Assembly (NCBI GenBank): GCA_030867875.1
Contig: JAOWCC010001589.1
Coordinates: 83,227,537 to 83,291,536, forward strand
Source of the DNA: Actinernus sp. WN-2022
Lineage: Eukaryota; Cnidaria; Anthozoa; Actiniaria; Actinernidae
Direction of reading: 5' to 3'
DNA length: 64,000 nt
The number at the start of each line of letters is the position of its first letter. Positions within the stretch are counted from its first letter, which is position 1. Positions 58,883 to 64,000 of the stretch are shown here, piece by piece. The position numbers and the translations under genes are program-made. The notes under the pieces were generated by a model, which was not told the DNA's origin, did no database searches, and was given only the letters and a program-made list of their open reading frames with translations.

Positions 58883-59570
58883 CCAATATAGACACATTTT
58901 TCTGTTTTTATTTTTAAGATAATTACTGTATACATGTATATTCATTAAACACAATTTTTTTATGTGCTATGAAAATTATTTTAAAGAGACAATTACAATG
59001 TATGATGAGATGATGTTAAAAACCCTGAAAATGTATTTCAAAGGAATATTAAAGTAATAATCTTGAAAAGTAAATGCACGTGTTTGTAATTTCCTCACTT
59101 AGAATTTACGGAAAGATTCAGATATTGTGTATATAATTGTCAATGCAAGGTTCTACGGAATCAGTTCGGAATGGTTGACCCTGATAGACTGTTGATGACA
59201 ATTAGATAGCGAATTTTGAATGTTTTATCAGAACTGCTCAAAAACCATGCAGGCCTATAAACATGCTTGAGCGTGGATTGGTCGTCACTAAAACCCTGAA
59301 AAATGCCCTGAAAAGCTGTTAATATAGCATGGGCAATCCCAGAACATTCTAGAAATTCCTAAGACATCCTAGAAATTCCTAAAAGTCTATTCCTAGATAG
59401 TCCCAGCATTTCCTACAAAACGGAAAGAAAATCTAAACTGTAAATCCTAGGATTTCCCACAATATCCTAGAACCATGCATCGTAAATGCTTTGCCATGAA
59501 TATTTTGAGAAATCCTAGAAAATCCTAGAACATCCAAGTGTCCAAATTTACCGTGAAAATTCACACCTCA

Positions 59571-62767
<3,197 letters not shown>

Positions 62768-62865
62768 TAGCTGATGTATGCCGAGTAGGAAGAGTTTGAA
62801 ATGTAGTGTATAGTTTGTTAACGTACTGGGTTAATTCGTGATCGTATATCATGGAAGCAGAACCG

Positions 62866-64000
62866 AAAAAACACCCTCCACCGCCTGCAAGCAGGCTAGC
62901 CAATCAGTGGCCGAATCCCACCACCAGCCTGTACCAGGGAACGAGGTTGCCACGGACGACAACTAACACGTCACGTTATCGCTTTTAGCCAATGAGCGCG
63001 CGCTAAATTCGATGTTCTTAAAACTAGCCTACGTTCTCGGGCTTATATACCTTATTGAGATTTATTTTCGCGGGAACTTAATTTCGCGATTTGGTAGAAA
63101 AATCGTATTAAAAGGAACTAAATTTCGCGCTATTTTTTGCTTACGACAAGGAACAAAGCAATAATAAACAAATATAAACAGCATGTTGTTGCCAATTACA
63201 AGAAGCCAGATATAAATGGTGTGTTTGACGACTGCACCAATGATGTGTTGCAGGAACTGCAGCAAGAGGACAGTGATTCTGAGGAAGAGAGCGTGAACGG
63301 AAGCTTAAATGCAGGACGAGGACAAAGGACACATAATCGTGAACTAATGTTAAAGTTAATAAAAGGGTTTTATAGCAGGGTATCAAATTTCGCGTGGTTA
63401 ATGTTCGCGAAAACCTTTCTTCGCGGGTCTTTAATTTCGCGATTTTTTGTAATCGCAATTATCAGCCGATAGTTCCTCGGGGACACACTCTATTTGTATA
63501 ATAGTGACCGCTGAACCCGGAAGAGAATTTAAGAACATCAAATTTCCACGGGCAACCATTTAGTAAATAAACCCATTCTGGAGGCTGGTATATTGGCGGA
63601 TAATGTCCTTGGCCAGGAGTCCATGATAGATGGTCCGAAAAAAGAACAGTTGCCCGAGAAGCGAAGCTTTGTGATATTTTGAGGACCATTTCTCAGCCAA
63701 GGACATTATCAACCGATATACCAGTAAGCCAGAATGATGGGGTTTATATATTGTATAATTATCCGATAAATATTCTACACCGAAAATCAAACACCTCGCG
63801 GCGCGCGGGAAAACCCAATAGCCTCTTAATGGCATCTTGAAGCCTGATATGATGATTTGCAGAACTCGAAAGCATGGCAGTCTTTCAGATTTATATATCA
63901 ACCGATGAACTATGAAGTTTTCAAAACCCCAAAACGCTGAGATCAAGTATTGATTAGCGAAGGGAATCAGGTTTTATTCGTTTTTCGGCTTTTTAAAGTA
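62866..64000. other. Right flank: nested MITE fragments and a short coding-like fragment
   Basis: The flank includes a Mutator-family-like terminus at 62925-62950 (GGGAACGAGGTTGCC) and parts of the fourth composite block at 62952-63050 and 63467-63560. Between these lie TTCGCG-rich segments enclosing 63140-63360, whose + frame (KQHVVANYKKPDINGVFDDC, then QQEDSDSEEESVNG) looks protein-like but is not recognised. An inverted pair (GATAATGTCCTTGGC at 63599 and GCCAAGGACATTATC at 63695) forms another hairpin. No gene is supported. Confidence 0.45.

Overview
The window is eukaryotic nuclear DNA: spliced genes with GT-AG introns, non-LTR retrotransposons, tRNA-derived SINEs, many small inverted-repeat DNA elements and large tandem arrays. 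Gene content (a DUF229 membrane protein; a secreted expansin-like/chitin-binding protein) and the style of the repeats fit an anthozoan cnidarian, probably a stony coral. The species is not established, and that assignment is inference.

Two protein-coding genes can be reconstructed completely, each with every splice phase matching. On the + strand, six exons between 66 and 12553 encode a 762-residue DUF229 (alkaline-phosphatase/sulfatase-like fold) type II membrane protein. Its first coding exon has a decayed tandem copy at 1527-1875. On the - strand, seven coding exons between 31292 and 13327 encode a 1079-residue secreted protein: signal peptide, furin-like site, two-domain expansin module, Pro/Thr linker, one CBM14 chitin-binding domain and a 720-residue polar tail. 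The two genes converge, with 773 bases between their stop codons. The - gene probably has a non-coding first exon near 32.5-32.6 kb. Its introns hold two reverse-transcriptase-coding LINE copies, LINE remnants, a 9-bp array, minisatellites and several MITE-like elements.

From about 33 to 38.3 kb there are only nested small inverted-repeat elements. From 38298 to 62865 lies the most striking object: a 24.6-kb fold-back structure. Its two ends are inverted copies that are identical over about 100 bases. Its arms consist mainly of thousands of bases of a 9-bp tandem repeat (GGTGAAGCT/GGTGAAGTT), followed inward by about 0.9 kb of nearly identical inverted single-copy sequence and a 3.3-kb central spacer. 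Both outer edges abut AAAAAA. A related sequence at 36.6 kb loses similarity exactly at this A-run, which supports an insertion boundary. The right arm carries a duplicated array block and is split by a 6.7-kb DNA element with ends CCCTTGCGAA, itself loaded with a SINE and MITEs. The very long open reading frames in these arrays come from repeat composition, not from genes.

From 62866 to 64000 there are more nested MITE fragments and one short coding-like fragment of unknown origin. No rRNA, functional tRNA, CRISPR array or prokaryotic operon was seen.
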